A stretch of DNA of 64,000 bases, from assembly GCF_002091715.1 (NCBI RefSeq), contig NZ_BDAG01000018.1:57490-121489 (forward strand). The letters run 5' to 3'. Under the pieces are notes generated by a model. It saw nothing but the letters and a program-made list of their open reading frames with translations, was not told the DNA's origin and made no database searches. Position 1 is the first letter of the stretch, and every line of letters begins with the position of its first letter. The stretch comes from Pseudomonas migulae NBRC 103157 (GTDB lineage: Bacteria; Pseudomonadota; Gammaproteobacteria; Pseudomonadales; Pseudomonadaceae). The position numbers and the translations under genes are program-made. Shown here in pieces: positions 28,674-37,588 of the stretch.

Positions 28674-29975
28674 GTGAGCAAGCACGTCCGTAATTCCTTC
28701 GCCTGCACCCCTCGCCCATCCTTCGCACGCCGCCATACCCTGAGCCTGATCGGTTGCAGCAGCCTGGCCGTACTCGCCATGCCCATGACCAGTAACGCCG
28801 AAGGATTCGTCGATGACGCCAAGGCCACGCTGAACCTGCGCAACGCCTACTTCAATCGCAACTACACCAACCCGGCCTACCCTCAGGGCAAGGCCGAAGA
28901 GTGGACGCAAAGCTTCATCCTCGACGCCAAGTCCGGCTTCACTCCGGGCCCGGTCGGCTTCGGCGTCGATGTGCTCGGGTTGTACTCGCAGAAACTCGAC
29001 GGAGGCAAAGGCACGGGCGGCACCCAGTTACTGCCGATCCACGACGATGGCCGCCCGGCAGACAATTTCGGCCGGATGGGCGTGGCGCTCAAAGGCAAAA
29101 TCTCGAAGACTGAATTGAAGGTCGGGGAATGGATGCCGGTGCTGCCGATCCTGCGCTCCGATGACGGTCGCTCGCTGCCGCAAACCTTTCGCGGCGGCCA
29201 GGTGACGTCCACCGAGATCAGCGGCCTGACGCTCTACGGCGGCCAGTTCCGGCAGAACAGCCCGCGTAACGATGCGAGCATGGAAGACATGTTCATGAAC
29301 GGAAAATCGGCAGCCTTTAGCTCGGACCGTTTCAACTTCGGCGGCGGTGAATATGCGTTCAACGAGAAGCGCACCCAGGTTGGCGTCTGGTACGCAGAAC
29401 TCAGCGACATCTACCAACAGCAATATTTCAACCTGAGCCACAGCCAGCCTATCGGCGACTGGACCCTGGGCGCCAACCTCGGCTACTTCATCGGCAAGGA
29501 AGACGGCAGCGCCCTGGCCGGCGACCTCGACAACAAAACCGCGTTCGCCATGCTCTCGGCCAAGTACGGTGGCAGTACGTTCTATATCGGCCTGCAGAAA
29601 CTCAGCGGCGACGACGCCTGGATGCGCGTCAACGGTACCAGCGGCGGCACCCTGGCCAACGACAGCTACAACTCCAGCTACGACAACGCCAGGGAGAAAT
29701 CCTGGCAGCTGCGTCATGACTACAACTTCGTGGCACTCGGCATTCCCGGCCTGACGATGATGAACCGCTACATCAGCGGCGATAACGTGCACACGGGCGT
29801 GATTACCGACGGCAAGGAATGGGGTCGCGAATCGGAACTGGCCTACACCGTACAGAGCGGACCGCTGAAGAACCTCAACGTCAAATGGCGCAACGCGAGC
29901 ATCCGCAAAGACTTCAGCACCAATGAATTCGATGAGAATCGCATTTTCATCAGCTATCCGATTTCGTTGTTGTAA
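28674..29975 (+). CDS. OprD-family outer membrane porin
   Basis: A 433-residue specific porin. A long signal segment (HTLSLIGCSSLAVLAMPMTS, cleavage near NAEGF) precedes the mature start FVDDAKATLNLRNAYFNRNY, the hallmark of OprD/Opd porins. Many alternating beta-strands follow, with a C-terminal aromatic-rich end (FISYPISLL). The GTG at 28674 follows GGGAG at seven bases; the ATG at 28578 would add an implausible basic leader. It lies just before the uronate genes and shares a GTCATACG motif with their promoter, so uptake of hexuronates or aldarates is likely. Confidence 0.87.
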   Translation: MSKHVRNSFACTPRPSFARRHTLSLIGCSSLAVLAMPMTSNAEGFVDDAKATLNLRNAYFNRNYTNPAYPQGKAEEWTQSFILDAKSGFTPGPVGFGVDVLGLYSQKLDGGKGTGGTQLLPIHDDGRPADNFGRMGVALKGKISKTELKVGEWMPVLPILRSDDGRSLPQTFRGGQVTSTEISGLTLYGGQFRQNSPRNDASMEDMFMNGKSAAFSSDRFNFGGGEYAFNEKRTQVGVWYAELSDIYQQQYFNLSHSQPIGDWTLGANLGYFIGKEDGSALAGDLDNKTAFAMLSAKYGGSTFYIGLQKLSGDDAWMRVNGTSGGTLANDSYNSSYDNAREKSWQLRHDYNFVALGIPGLTMMNRYISGDNVHTGVITDGKEWGRESELAYTVQSGPLKNLNVKWRNASIRKDFSTNEFDENRIFISYPISLL

Positions 29976-29995
29976 GCCCACAGACGATCCCCCCC

Positions 29996-30095
29996 TGTAG
30001 GAGCCGGCTTGCTGGCGATGGGCGCACAAGCAACGCGTTTATCCAATGGGTACGCGCAATCGTTAACGCCCATCGCCAGCAAGCCGGCTCCTACA
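29996..30095. repeat. REP pair
   Basis: TGTAGGAGCCGGCTTGCTGG faces CATCGCCAGCAAGCCGGCTC then CTACA, between the porin and udh. Confidence 0.9.
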
Positions 30096-30177
30096 AGGGG
30101 GGGGCGTTCAACCCTCTGTCAATTTCCGCCAAAGTCGCGTTGACAAGACCCGGAAACCCTAACGATACTTCGGCAAA

Positions 30178-30185
30178 GTCATACG
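30178..30185. promoter_or_regulatory. GTCATACG motif before udh, also before the porin gene
   Basis: GTCATACG lies 50 bases before the udh ATG. The complement CGTATGAC lies at 28629-28636, 38 bases before the porin GTG. Both are next to ACAAC or TTGT runs, a setting like GntR-family operators. No GntR gene lies in the window. Confidence 0.35.
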
Positions 30186-30234
30186 ACAACCTACAACGAA
30201 TTCTGACAACAATAATTAGCGTCCAGGAACTGCC

Positions 30235-31053
30235 ATGACCACTACGCCCAACGCCCCTTTCAATCGCCTGCTGCTGACCGGCGCCGCCGGTGGCCTCGGT
30301 AAAGTGCTGCGCGAAAGCCTGCGCCCTTACGCCAATGTGATTCGCCTGTCGGACATCGCCGATATCGCGCCAGCCATCGATGACCGCGAAGAAGTCGTAC
30401 CCTGCGACCTCGCAGACAAGCACGCCGTGCATCAATTGGTCGAAGGCGTGGACGCGATCCTGCACTTCGGTGGCGTCTCGGTCGAACGCCCGTTCGAAGA
30501 GATCCTCGGCGCCAACATCTGTGGCGTGTTCCACATCTACGAAGCGGCGCGTCGCCATGGCGTCAAGCGGGTGATTTTCGCCAGTTCCAACCACGTCATC
30601 GGCTTCTACAAACAGGACGAAGTGATTGACGCCCACTCCCCTCGCCGCCCGGACAGCTACTACGGCTTGTCCAAGTCCTACGGCGAAGACATGGCCAGTT
30701 TCTACTTCGACCGCTACGGCATCGAAACCGTCAGCATCCGCATCGGCTCCTCGTTCCCGGAGCCGCAGAACCGCCGGATGATGAGCACCTGGCTGAGTTT
30801 CGGTGACTTGACCCACTTGATCGAGCGCGCCTTGTACGCGCCGAACGTCGGTCACACCGTGGTGTATGGCGCCTCCGACAACAAGAACGTCTGGTGGGAC
30901 AACCGTTTCGCCACCGCGCTGGGGTTTGCGCCCAAGGACACGTCTGAAGTGTTTCGCGAAAAAGTCGAGGCCCAACCGATGCCGGCCGCTGATGACCCGG
31001 CCATGGTCTATCAGGGTGGCGCTTTTGTCGCGGCGGGCCCGTTCGGTGACTGA
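30235..31053 (+). CDS. udh: Uronate dehydrogenase
   Basis: A 272-residue NAD-dependent SDR enzyme that oxidises D-glucuronate or D-galacturonate to the aldarolactone. The cofactor motif is TGAAGGLG (Gly16, Gly19, Gly22). The catalytic Tyr143 and Lys147 are in YYGLSKSYGE. The segments SSNHVIGFY and RIGSSFPEPQNRRMMSTWLS are characteristic of bacterial uronate dehydrogenases. It heads a tight group with the lactonase and TRAP transporter, which supports a hexuronate oxidation pathway. Confidence 0.92.
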   Translation: MTTTPNAPFNRLLLTGAAGGLGKVLRESLRPYANVIRLSDIADIAPAIDDREEVVPCDLADKHAVHQLVEGVDAILHFGGVSVERPFEEILGANICGVFHIYEAARRHGVKRVIFASSNHVIGFYKQDEVIDAHSPRRPDSYYGLSKSYGEDMASFYFDRYGIETVSIRIGSSFPEPQNRRMMSTWLSFGDLTHLIERALYAPNVGHTVVYGASDNKNVWWDNRFATALGFAPKDTSEVFREKVEAQPMPAADDPAMVYQGGAFVAAGPFGD

Positions 31054-31104
31054 ATCACGCGTCTCGCTTGATCCCCATAACAAAAGCCAAGGGAATGAGT
31101 TGCC

Positions 31105-31992
31105 ATGCAAGCCGAATTGATTGTCGATGCCCGCAACGCGGTCGGTGAAAGCCCGGTGTGGGTCTGCGAGGAAAACGCCCTGTATTGGGTCGATATCCCC
31201 ACTGGGGGCCTGCAACGCTGGAATGCCGGAAACGGTCACGTCGACGCCTGGACTGCACCGCAAATGCTCGCCTGCATCGCGCGTCACAGCGACGGCAGCT
31301 GGGTCGCTGGGATGGAGAGCGGATTCTTCAGCCTGCGCCCGCACAACGATGGCAGTCTCGACAGCGAACTGCTGGCCCACGTCGAGCACTCACGTAAAGA
31401 CATGCGCCTGAACGATGGTCGTTGTGATCGCCAGGGCCGTTTCTGGGCCGGCAGCATGGTGCTGAACATGGGCGCCAACGCAGCCGAGGGAGCGCTGTAT
31501 CGCTACGCCAATGGCCAGCGTGGCCCACTTGCAGCGCAACTCGGCGGATTCATCGTTCCCAACGGCCTGGGCTTCAGCCCGGACGGCCGGACGATGTACC
31601 TCTCGGACTCCCATCCCCTGGTCCAGCAAATCTGGGCGTTCGATTACGACCTCGACAGTGGCGAACCGTCCAACCGCCGACTGTTTGTCGACATGAATCA
31701 GTACCAGGGTCGCCCCGATGGCGCGGCGGTAGACGCCGAAGGCTGCTACTGGATCTGCGCCAACGACGCCGGGCTGATTCACCGTTTCACCCCGGATGGC
31801 CGGCTGGACCGTTCCCTCAGCGTGCCCGTTAAAAAACCAACCATGTGCGCCTTCGGTGGCAGTCGACTGGACACCCTGTTTGTGACCTCGATCCGCCCCG
31901 GTGACGACCATGACGAGCAATCACTGGCCGGTGGGGTGTTCGCCCTCAATCCCGGCGTGAAAGGCTTGCCCGAACCTCAGTTCAACCTCTAG
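31105..31992 (+). CDS. SMP-30/gluconolactonase-family lactonase
   Basis: A 295-residue six-bladed beta-propeller hydrolase. Family marks are the N-terminal metal Glu (GESPVWVCEENALYWVDIP), RLNDGRCDRQGRFWAG, the NGLGFSPDGRTMYLSDS block with the catalytic Asp, and RPDGAAVDAEGCYW. In this operon it most likely opens the galactaro- or glucarolactone made by Udh. AAGGGA lies ten bases before the ATG. It starts 51 bases after udh. Confidence 0.9.
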   Translation: MQAELIVDARNAVGESPVWVCEENALYWVDIPTGGLQRWNAGNGHVDAWTAPQMLACIARHSDGSWVAGMESGFFSLRPHNDGSLDSELLAHVEHSRKDMRLNDGRCDRQGRFWAGSMVLNMGANAAEGALYRYANGQRGPLAAQLGGFIVPNGLGFSPDGRTMYLSDSHPLVQQIWAFDYDLDSGEPSNRRLFVDMNQYQGRPDGAAVDAEGCYWICANDAGLIHRFTPDGRLDRSLSVPVKKPTMCAFGGSRLDTLFVTSIRPGDDHDEQSLAGGVFALNPGVKGLPEPQFNL

Positions 31993-32060
31993 CGACACCT
32001 GCTTGTGCTGCACCGCTGCGCCTTTGAATACAAAAAAAATAACAATACGGAGACACACCC

Positions 32061-33032
32061 ATGGACTTCAAACGCACCTTGCTCGCCGCTGCACTCCCCT
32101 TGGCTTTTACCCTCAGCAGCGCTGCGAACGCGCTTGAAATAAAATTCGCCGATATCCACCCCGCCGGTTACCCGACGGTCGTTGCGGAAGAACAGCTGGG
32201 CAAGACGCTGGTAGCCGACAGCAACGGCGCACTGACCTTCAAGATGTTTGCGGGCGGCGTGCTCGGCTCGGAAAAGGAAGTGGTAGAACAGGCCCAGGTC
32301 GGCGCCATCCAGATGGCGCGTGTCAGCCTCGGGATCGTCGGGCCGGTGGTGCCCGACGTCAACGTGTTCAACATGCCCTTCGTGTTCCGCGACCAGGCGC
32401 ACATGCGCAAAGTCATCGACGGTGAAGTGGGTGACGAAATCCTCGACAAGATCACCAACTCCGAATTCAACCTGGTCGCCCTGGCCTGGATGGACGGTGG
32501 CACACGCAACCTCTACACCAAAAAACCGGTACGCAGCATTGCAGACCTCAAGGGCATGAAAATCCGCGTGCAGGGCAACCCGATGTTCATCGAAACCATC
32601 AACGCCATGGGCGGTAACGGCATTGCGATGGACACCGGCGAAATCTTCAGTGCCTTGCAGACCGGGGTGATCGACGGCGCGGAAAACAACCCGCCGACCC
32701 TGCTTGAACACAACCACTACCAGAATGCCAAGTTCTACAGCCTGACCGGCCACCTGATCCTGCCTGAACCCATCGTGATGTCGAAAATCACCTGGAACAA
32801 ACTCACCCCCGAGCAACAAGTCCTGGTGAAGAAAACCGCCAAGGCCGCACAGGCTCAGGAACGCACCCTGTGGGACGCCAAATCCGCCAGCAGCGAAGAG
32901 AAACTCAAGGCAGCAGGCGTCGAGTTCATTACCGTCGACAAAAAACCTTTCTATGAGGCCACAGCCTCGATTCGCGAAAAATACGGCGCGCCTTACGTCG
33001 ACCTGATCAAGCGCATCGAAGCCGTTCAGTAA
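32061..33032 (+). CDS. TRAP transporter periplasmic binding protein (DctP type)
   Basis: A 323-residue periplasmic receptor with a signal peptide (FKRTLLAAALPLAFTLSSAA, cleavage near NALEIKFAD). DctP hallmarks are ADIHPAGYP, the segment KMFAGGVLGSEKEVVEQAQV, and the carboxylate-binding Arg region KGMKIRVQGNPMFIETINAM. QTGVIDGAENNPPT matches the hexuronate-binding branch. CGGAGA stands before the ATG. It works with the two membrane subunits just downstream and, by context, binds glucuronate or galacturonate. Confidence 0.92.
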   Translation: MDFKRTLLAAALPLAFTLSSAANALEIKFADIHPAGYPTVVAEEQLGKTLVADSNGALTFKMFAGGVLGSEKEVVEQAQVGAIQMARVSLGIVGPVVPDVNVFNMPFVFRDQAHMRKVIDGEVGDEILDKITNSEFNLVALAWMDGGTRNLYTKKPVRSIADLKGMKIRVQGNPMFIETINAMGGNGIAMDTGEIFSALQTGVIDGAENNPPTLLEHNHYQNAKFYSLTGHLILPEPIVMSKITWNKLTPEQQVLVKKTAKAAQAQERTLWDAKSASSEEKLKAAGVEFITVDKKPFYEATASIREKYGAPYVDLIKRIEAVQ

Positions 33033-33110
33033 CCCTCCCTGCATTCATGAAAGGCCCCGCGCCGCTGACGTTGGTGTACGTCTGCGCGCGCCCGGTTACG
33101 GTGGAACCCG

Positions 33111-33638
33111 ATGAAGAATCTACTGCTGCGTATCAACGACAGGATTTACATGACCTGCATCTGGGTCGCGGGCCTGTCAGTCCTGGCCATTTCCCTGATC
33201 ATTCCGTGGGGCGTCTTTGCCCGGTACGTCCTTGGCACCGGCTCCAGCTGGCCTGAGCCCAGCGCAATTTTGCTGATGATGGTGTTTACCTTCATTGGCG
33301 CGGCGGCCAGCTACCGCGCTGGCGCGCACATGGCGGTGGCCATGCTCACCGACCGCATGGCGCCGAAACTGCGCAAAGCCATGAGTATTTTTTCCCAGTT
33401 GTTGATGGCGACCATTTGCCTGTTCATGGCGATCTGGGGCACCAGGCTGTGCCTGTCCACCTGGAACCAGTTCATGAGCGCCCTGCCCACCTTGCGTGTC
33501 GGTATCACCTACATGCCGATCCCGATTGGCGGGGTGCTGACGCTGATTTTCGTGCTGGAAAAACTCTTGCTCGGTGACCAGAGCAACCGTCGGGTCGTGC
33601 GTTTCGACCTGGTTGAAGAAAGCGAAGGTGCCGCATAA
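33111..33638 (+). CDS. TRAP transporter small permease subunit (DctQ type)
   Basis: A 175-residue membrane protein with four hydrophobic helices (for example VAGLSVLAISLIIPWGVFA and QLLMATICLFMAIWG). The spacing is typical of DctQ, including the conserved RAGAHMAVAM. The stop codon is immediately followed by the ATG of the large subunit. The ribosome site is weak (GTGGA). Confidence 0.9.
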   Translation: MKNLLLRINDRIYMTCIWVAGLSVLAISLIIPWGVFARYVLGTGSSWPEPSAILLMMVFTFIGAAASYRAGAHMAVAMLTDRMAPKLRKAMSIFSQLLMATICLFMAIWGTRLCLSTWNQFMSALPTLRVGITYMPIPIGGVLTLIFVLEKLLLGDQSNRRVVRFDLVEESEGAA

Positions 33639-34919
33639 ATGGACGCTCTGATTCTGCTGGGCAGCTTTATCGCGTTGATCCTGATCGGCATGCCGGTCGC
33701 CTATGCCCTGGGACTGTCCGCCCTGATCGGGGCGTGGTGGATCGATATTCCGTTCCAGGCGCTGATGATTCAGGTCGCGGGTGGAGTGAACAAATTCTCC
33801 TTGTTGGCGATTCCGTTTTTCGTGTTGGCGGGCGCGATCATGGCCGAAGGCGGCATGTCGCGACGGCTGGTAGCGTTTGCAGGGGTGCTGGTGGGGTTTG
33901 TGCGCGGAGGTCTGTCACTGGTCAACATCATGGCCTCGACCTTCTTCGGCGCAATTTCCGGTTCTTCAGTGGCCGACACCGCATCGGTCGGTTCGGTACT
34001 GATTCCGGAAATGGAACGCCGTGGCTATCCGCGCGAATTCGCCACCGCCGTGACCGTCAGCGGTTCAGTGCAAGCCTTGCTGACACCGCCGAGCCACAAC
34101 TCGGTGCTCTATTCGCTGGCCGCTGGCGGCACGGTCTCGATCGCCTCGCTGTTCATGGCCGGCGTCGTGCCGGGTTTGTTGATGAGCGCGTGCCTGATGG
34201 TGCTGTGCCTGATCTTCGCGAAGAAACGCAACTACCCCAAGGGCGAAGTCATTCCCCTGCGCCAGGCCCTGAAAATCTGCGGTGAAGCCCTGTGGGGGCT
34301 GATGGCGATGGTGATCATCCTCGGCGGGATTCTCTCGGGTATTTTCACCGCCACTGAATCGGCGGCGATTGCGGTGCTCTGGTCGTTCTTCGTGACCATG
34401 TTCATCTACCGCGACTACAAGTGGAGCGAGCTTCCGAAACTGATGCACCGCACGGTGCGCACGATCTCGATCGTGATGATCCTGATCGGTTTTGCTGCCA
34501 GCTTCGGCTACATCATGACGCTGATGCAGATCCCGGCGAAGATCACTACGATGTTCCTGACCCTGTCGGACAACCGTTACGTGATCCTGATGTGCATCAA
34601 CGTGATGCTGCTGTTGCTCGGCACGGTGATGGACATGGCGCCGCTGATCCTGATTCTGACGCCGATTCTGATGCCGGTGATTCTGGGCATTGGTGTGGAC
34701 CCGGTGCAGTTCGGCATGATCATGCTGGTGAACCTGGGCATCGGATTGATAACACCGCCAGTAGGTGCGGTACTGTTTGTGGGGTCGGCCGTGGGTAAAG
34801 TCAGTATCGAGAAGACCGTGAAGGCGTTGCTGCCATTTTATGGCGTGCTGTTCCTGGTGCTGATAGCCGTGACCTATATTCCGGCACTGTCGCTGTGGTT
34901 GCCGCATCTGGTGTTGTAA
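33639..34919 (+). CDS. TRAP transporter large permease subunit (DctM type)
   Basis: A 426-residue membrane protein with about twelve helices. It forms the sodium-coupled channel with DctQ. DctM patterns include FFVLAGAIMAEGGMSRRLVA, FFGAISGSSVADTASVGSVL, TPPSHNSVLYS and LGIGLITPPVGAVLFVGSAV. It starts on the base after the DctQ stop codon. A short perfect palindrome after its end may mark the end of the transcript. Confidence 0.93.
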   Translation: MDALILLGSFIALILIGMPVAYALGLSALIGAWWIDIPFQALMIQVAGGVNKFSLLAIPFFVLAGAIMAEGGMSRRLVAFAGVLVGFVRGGLSLVNIMASTFFGAISGSSVADTASVGSVLIPEMERRGYPREFATAVTVSGSVQALLTPPSHNSVLYSLAAGGTVSIASLFMAGVVPGLLMSACLMVLCLIFAKKRNYPKGEVIPLRQALKICGEALWGLMAMVIILGGILSGIFTATESAAIAVLWSFFVTMFIYRDYKWSELPKLMHRTVRTISIVMILIGFAASFGYIMTLMQIPAKITTMFLTLSDNRYVILMCINVMLLLLGTVMDMAPLILILTPILMPVILGIGVDPVQFGMIMLVNLGIGLITPPVGAVLFVGSAVGKVSIEKTVKALLPFYGVLFLVLIAVTYIPALSLWLPHLVL

Positions 34920-34935
34920 CGACCGCGACGGTTGA

Positions 34936-34959
34936 CCTGCAGGAGCCGGCTCCTGCAGG
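34936..34959. repeat. Perfect 24-bp palindrome (compact REP)
   Basis: CCTGCAGGAGCC followed directly by GGCTCCTGCAGG, a REP-like core with no spacer, between dctM and the epimerase gene. Confidence 0.7.
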
Positions 34960-34997
34960 TACGCCGTTTCACCCCTCACTATTTATCGCTGGTGAAC

Positions 34998-35876
34998 ATG
35001 ACGCCCCTACTCCTCGAGCTCGAAGACGAGTTCACCCACCTCACCCTCGCCCCGGAAATCGGCGCAGCCCTCGTCAACTGGACCGTGCGCAGCAGCGGTC
35101 AGCCGTTGTTGCGCCACGGCGATGCTCACGCACTGCGCACCGGCCTGCCCGGCAAACTCGGTTGTTTTCCCTTGGTGCCATGGTCCAACCGCATTTCCGA
35201 TGGCGGTTTCGATCGCCCGGACGGCTGGCTCGCGCTTGAGCCCAACAGCCTTACCGATCCCCTGCCGATTCACGGCAGCGCCTGGCAGCAGCCATGGCAA
35301 GTGGTCTCGCAGGCCCGCGATGAAGTCGTCTTGCAACTCGACAGCAACACACCCTTTGCCTATCGCGCCAGGCAGCGTATCCAGCTCAGCAAGGGCAAGC
35401 TGAGCATCGAGCTGCACGTTACGCACCTGGCCGAGCGTGCCGCGTGGCATGGCCTGGGGTTGCACCCGTATCTGCCGCGCACCGCCGGCACACGGTTGCA
35501 GGCCAAGGCCGAACAGGTCTGGTTGTGCGACACCTCGAAGCTGCCGACCCGACTCGCCCCGTTGCCTGCCGAATGGGATTTCCGTCAGCTCAAGCCCCTG
35601 CCCGACACACTGGTCGACAACGGTTTCTGCCAATGGGATGGCCATTGCCTGATCCAGCAACCGGACCTCGGTTATGAACTGGAATGCCAGGCCCGCGGCA
35701 GTGATTACTACCTGCTCTACTGCCCGGTGGACCTGGCGTTTTTCTGCATCGAACCGGTGAGCCATCCGGTCAATGCGCACCACTTGCCCGGTCGGCCCGG
35801 ATTAGTGTTGCTGGAGCAAGGTCAATCCGCCGAACTGGGTTTCAGCCTGCAATACCGCGCTTACCCCAGTAACTGA
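34998..35876 (+). CDS. Aldose 1-epimerase family protein
   Basis: A 292-residue mutarotase-type protein. Expected residues are seen: an Arg in VPWSNRISDGGF, a His in LPIHGSAWQ, a second His in GLGLHPYLPR and a C-terminal acidic site in FCIEPVSHPVNA. It likely speeds anomer exchange of the hexuronate so Udh gets its preferred beta-pyranose form. Its last 16 bases overlap the 3' end of ercS on the other strand, so the two genes are convergent and have no intergenic gap. Confidence 0.87.
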   Translation: MTPLLLELEDEFTHLTLAPEIGAALVNWTVRSSGQPLLRHGDAHALRTGLPGKLGCFPLVPWSNRISDGGFDRPDGWLALEPNSLTDPLPIHGSAWQQPWQVVSQARDEVVLQLDSNTPFAYRARQRIQLSKGKLSIELHVTHLAERAAWHGLGLHPYLPRTAGTRLQAKAEQVWLCDTSKLPTRLAPLPAEWDFRQLKPLPDTLVDNGFCQWDGHCLIQQPDLGYELECQARGSDYYLLYCPVDLAFFCIEPVSHPVNAHHLPGRPGLVLLEQGQSAELGFSLQYRAYPSN

Positions 35877-37588
35877 CTCAGCACTGCGCGCAACTTGCCG
35901 GGTTTCACCGGTTTGTTCAGCAACGGCGCATCCAGCCGCTGCAAGGAGCGCCGGCACTGATCGGTGCGGTCCGCGGTGATAATCACCGCGGGAATGGTCT
36001 GGCTGAAATGTTCGCGCAAGTGCCGCACCACCTCACAGCCCACCACCCCGTGATCGAGGTGATAGTCCGCCAGAATCAGTTCCGGCGCCTGGCCCTGCAA
36101 CGCGGCCAGTGCCGAGGTTTCGTCGGTGGCGACGACCACTTCGCAACCCCATTGCCCGAGCAATGCGCTCATGCTTTCCAGAATGCTCACTTCATTGTCC
36201 AGCACCAGCAACCGCCGGCCCGGCAACGGATTACCGGTACCCGGCTGAGGCGCCGCGAGGCTGATGGGTAACGGAACCTCATGGGAAATCGGCACCTCAA
36301 TGCTGAACATCGAACCGCGTCCCGGCAGCGAATGCACCTGGATCCGGTAGTCGAGGATCTTGGCGATGCGTTCGACGATTGCCAGCCCCAGCCCCACGCC
36401 TTTGCGGTCGGCAGCACGGCCAACGTCCAGTTGATTGAATTCGAGGAAGATCGAGTCGAGGCGATCCGCCGGGATCCCGCGCCCGGTGTCCCAGACTTCC
36501 AGACGCAGTCGGTCGCCGCGACGCCGGGCCCCGAGCAGGATGCTGCCTTGATCGGTATAGCGGCAGGCGTTACTGAGGAAGTTGCGCAGGATGCGGGTCA
36601 TCAGGCGCAGGTCGGTGCGAATGGCGAAATCGCCCCTGTGCACGCGCAAACGCAACCCGGCCGCATCGGCCACTGACCGGAACTCGGACACCAGCGGCCC
36701 AAACAATTCATCGAGGCGGTACAACGCGACATCCGGTTTGACCGCGGCCTGATCGAGCCGGGAAATGTCCAGCAAATCGGTGAGCAAATCTTCCGCCCCT
36801 TCCAGGGCCTGATGGGTGCGTTCGACCAGCACCTGTTCGACGTCCGGCAGTTTGCGCTCACGCAGGGTCGAGATCAGCAAACGCGCGGCGTTGAGGGGTT
36901 GCAGCAGGTCATGACTGGCGGCGGCGAGGTATTTGTCCTTGCTGCGATTGGCGGCCTCGGCGGCGTCACGAGCATCGCGCAAGGCCTCGGCGATCTGTTT
37001 ACGCTGGGTGATCTGTTGCTGCAGGTTGCGGTTGGCTTCGAGTAATTCGTCGGTGCGCGCGGTGACACGCTGTTCCAGTTCGTCATTGAGCTGTTGCAGC
37101 CGCTGCTGAGCCTGTTTGCGTTCGGTGATGTCGGCGACAAAACCCTCCACCAACCCTTCCTGATCGGGCTTGAGCAGCAGGTTCATCAGTACGTCGAGGC
37201 TGCTGCCGTCCTTGCGCCGCAACTGGGTTTCATAGCCATGCAGGCTGCCCTGATGCCGGAGGATTTCGCCGATGTTTTCCAGTTCCCGGGCGCCGCCGAC
37301 AAACAGGTTGCTCGCCAGATCCGCCAGGGAAAACAACACATCCTGAGGGTTTTCATAACCCAGCATCCGCGCCAGTGCCGGGTTCGCGGCGCGCATGCCT
37401 TCGAGCAGGCTGGCCTGGAAGATCCCGTGCACCGCATTTTCGAACAGCCACTTGTAGCGATTACGCTCCGCTTCGAGCTCGTCGAGGCGCGCGGCGAGTT
37501 CCGGGTAATGGCTCTTGCGCGCCGAGTGGCTGCCTAATCCGAGTAACCCCGCCAGCGCGCGTTGTTGTTCGTCAGAGGGCTTCGCCAT
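35861..37588 (-). CDS. ercS: PAS-containing hybrid sensor kinase ErcS
   Basis: A 575-residue soluble hybrid kinase. The order is: a PAS domain (about 45-170, FENAVHGIFQASL), a coiled coil (170-220), HisKA (AAASHDLLQPLNAARLL with the phospho-His), HATPase (NACRYTDQGS, DTGRGIPADRL, KGVGLGLAIVERIAKI) and a C-terminal receiver with phospho-Asp in LILADYHLDHG. It corresponds to P. aeruginosa ErcS (PA1992), part of the control of ethanol oxidation. The ATG at 37588 follows GAGG at six bases and overlaps the end of ercA by 17 bases; a start at 37603 is less likely. Confidence 0.87.
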   Translation of the reverse strand: MAKPSDEQQRALAGLLGLGSHSARKSHYPELAARLDELEAERNRYKWLFENAVHGIFQASLLEGMRAANPALARMLGYENPQDVLFSLADLASNLFVGGARELENIGEILRHQGSLHGYETQLRRKDGSSLDVLMNLLLKPDQEGLVEGFVADITERKQAQQRLQQLNDELEQRVTARTDELLEANRNLQQQITQRKQIAEALRDARDAAEAANRSKDKYLAAASHDLLQPLNAARLLISTLRERKLPDVEQVLVERTHQALEGAEDLLTDLLDISRLDQAAVKPDVALYRLDELFGPLVSEFRSVADAAGLRLRVHRGDFAIRTDLRLMTRILRNFLSNACRYTDQGSILLGARRRGDRLRLEVWDTGRGIPADRLDSIFLEFNQLDVGRAADRKGVGLGLAIVERIAKILDYRIQVHSLPGRGSMFSIEVPISHEVPLPISLAAPQPGTGNPLPGRRLLVLDNEVSILESMSALLGQWGCEVVVATDETSALAALQGQAPELILADYHLDHGVVGCEVVRHLREHFSQTIPAVIITADRTDQCRRSLQRLDAPLLNKPVKPGKLRAVLSQLLG

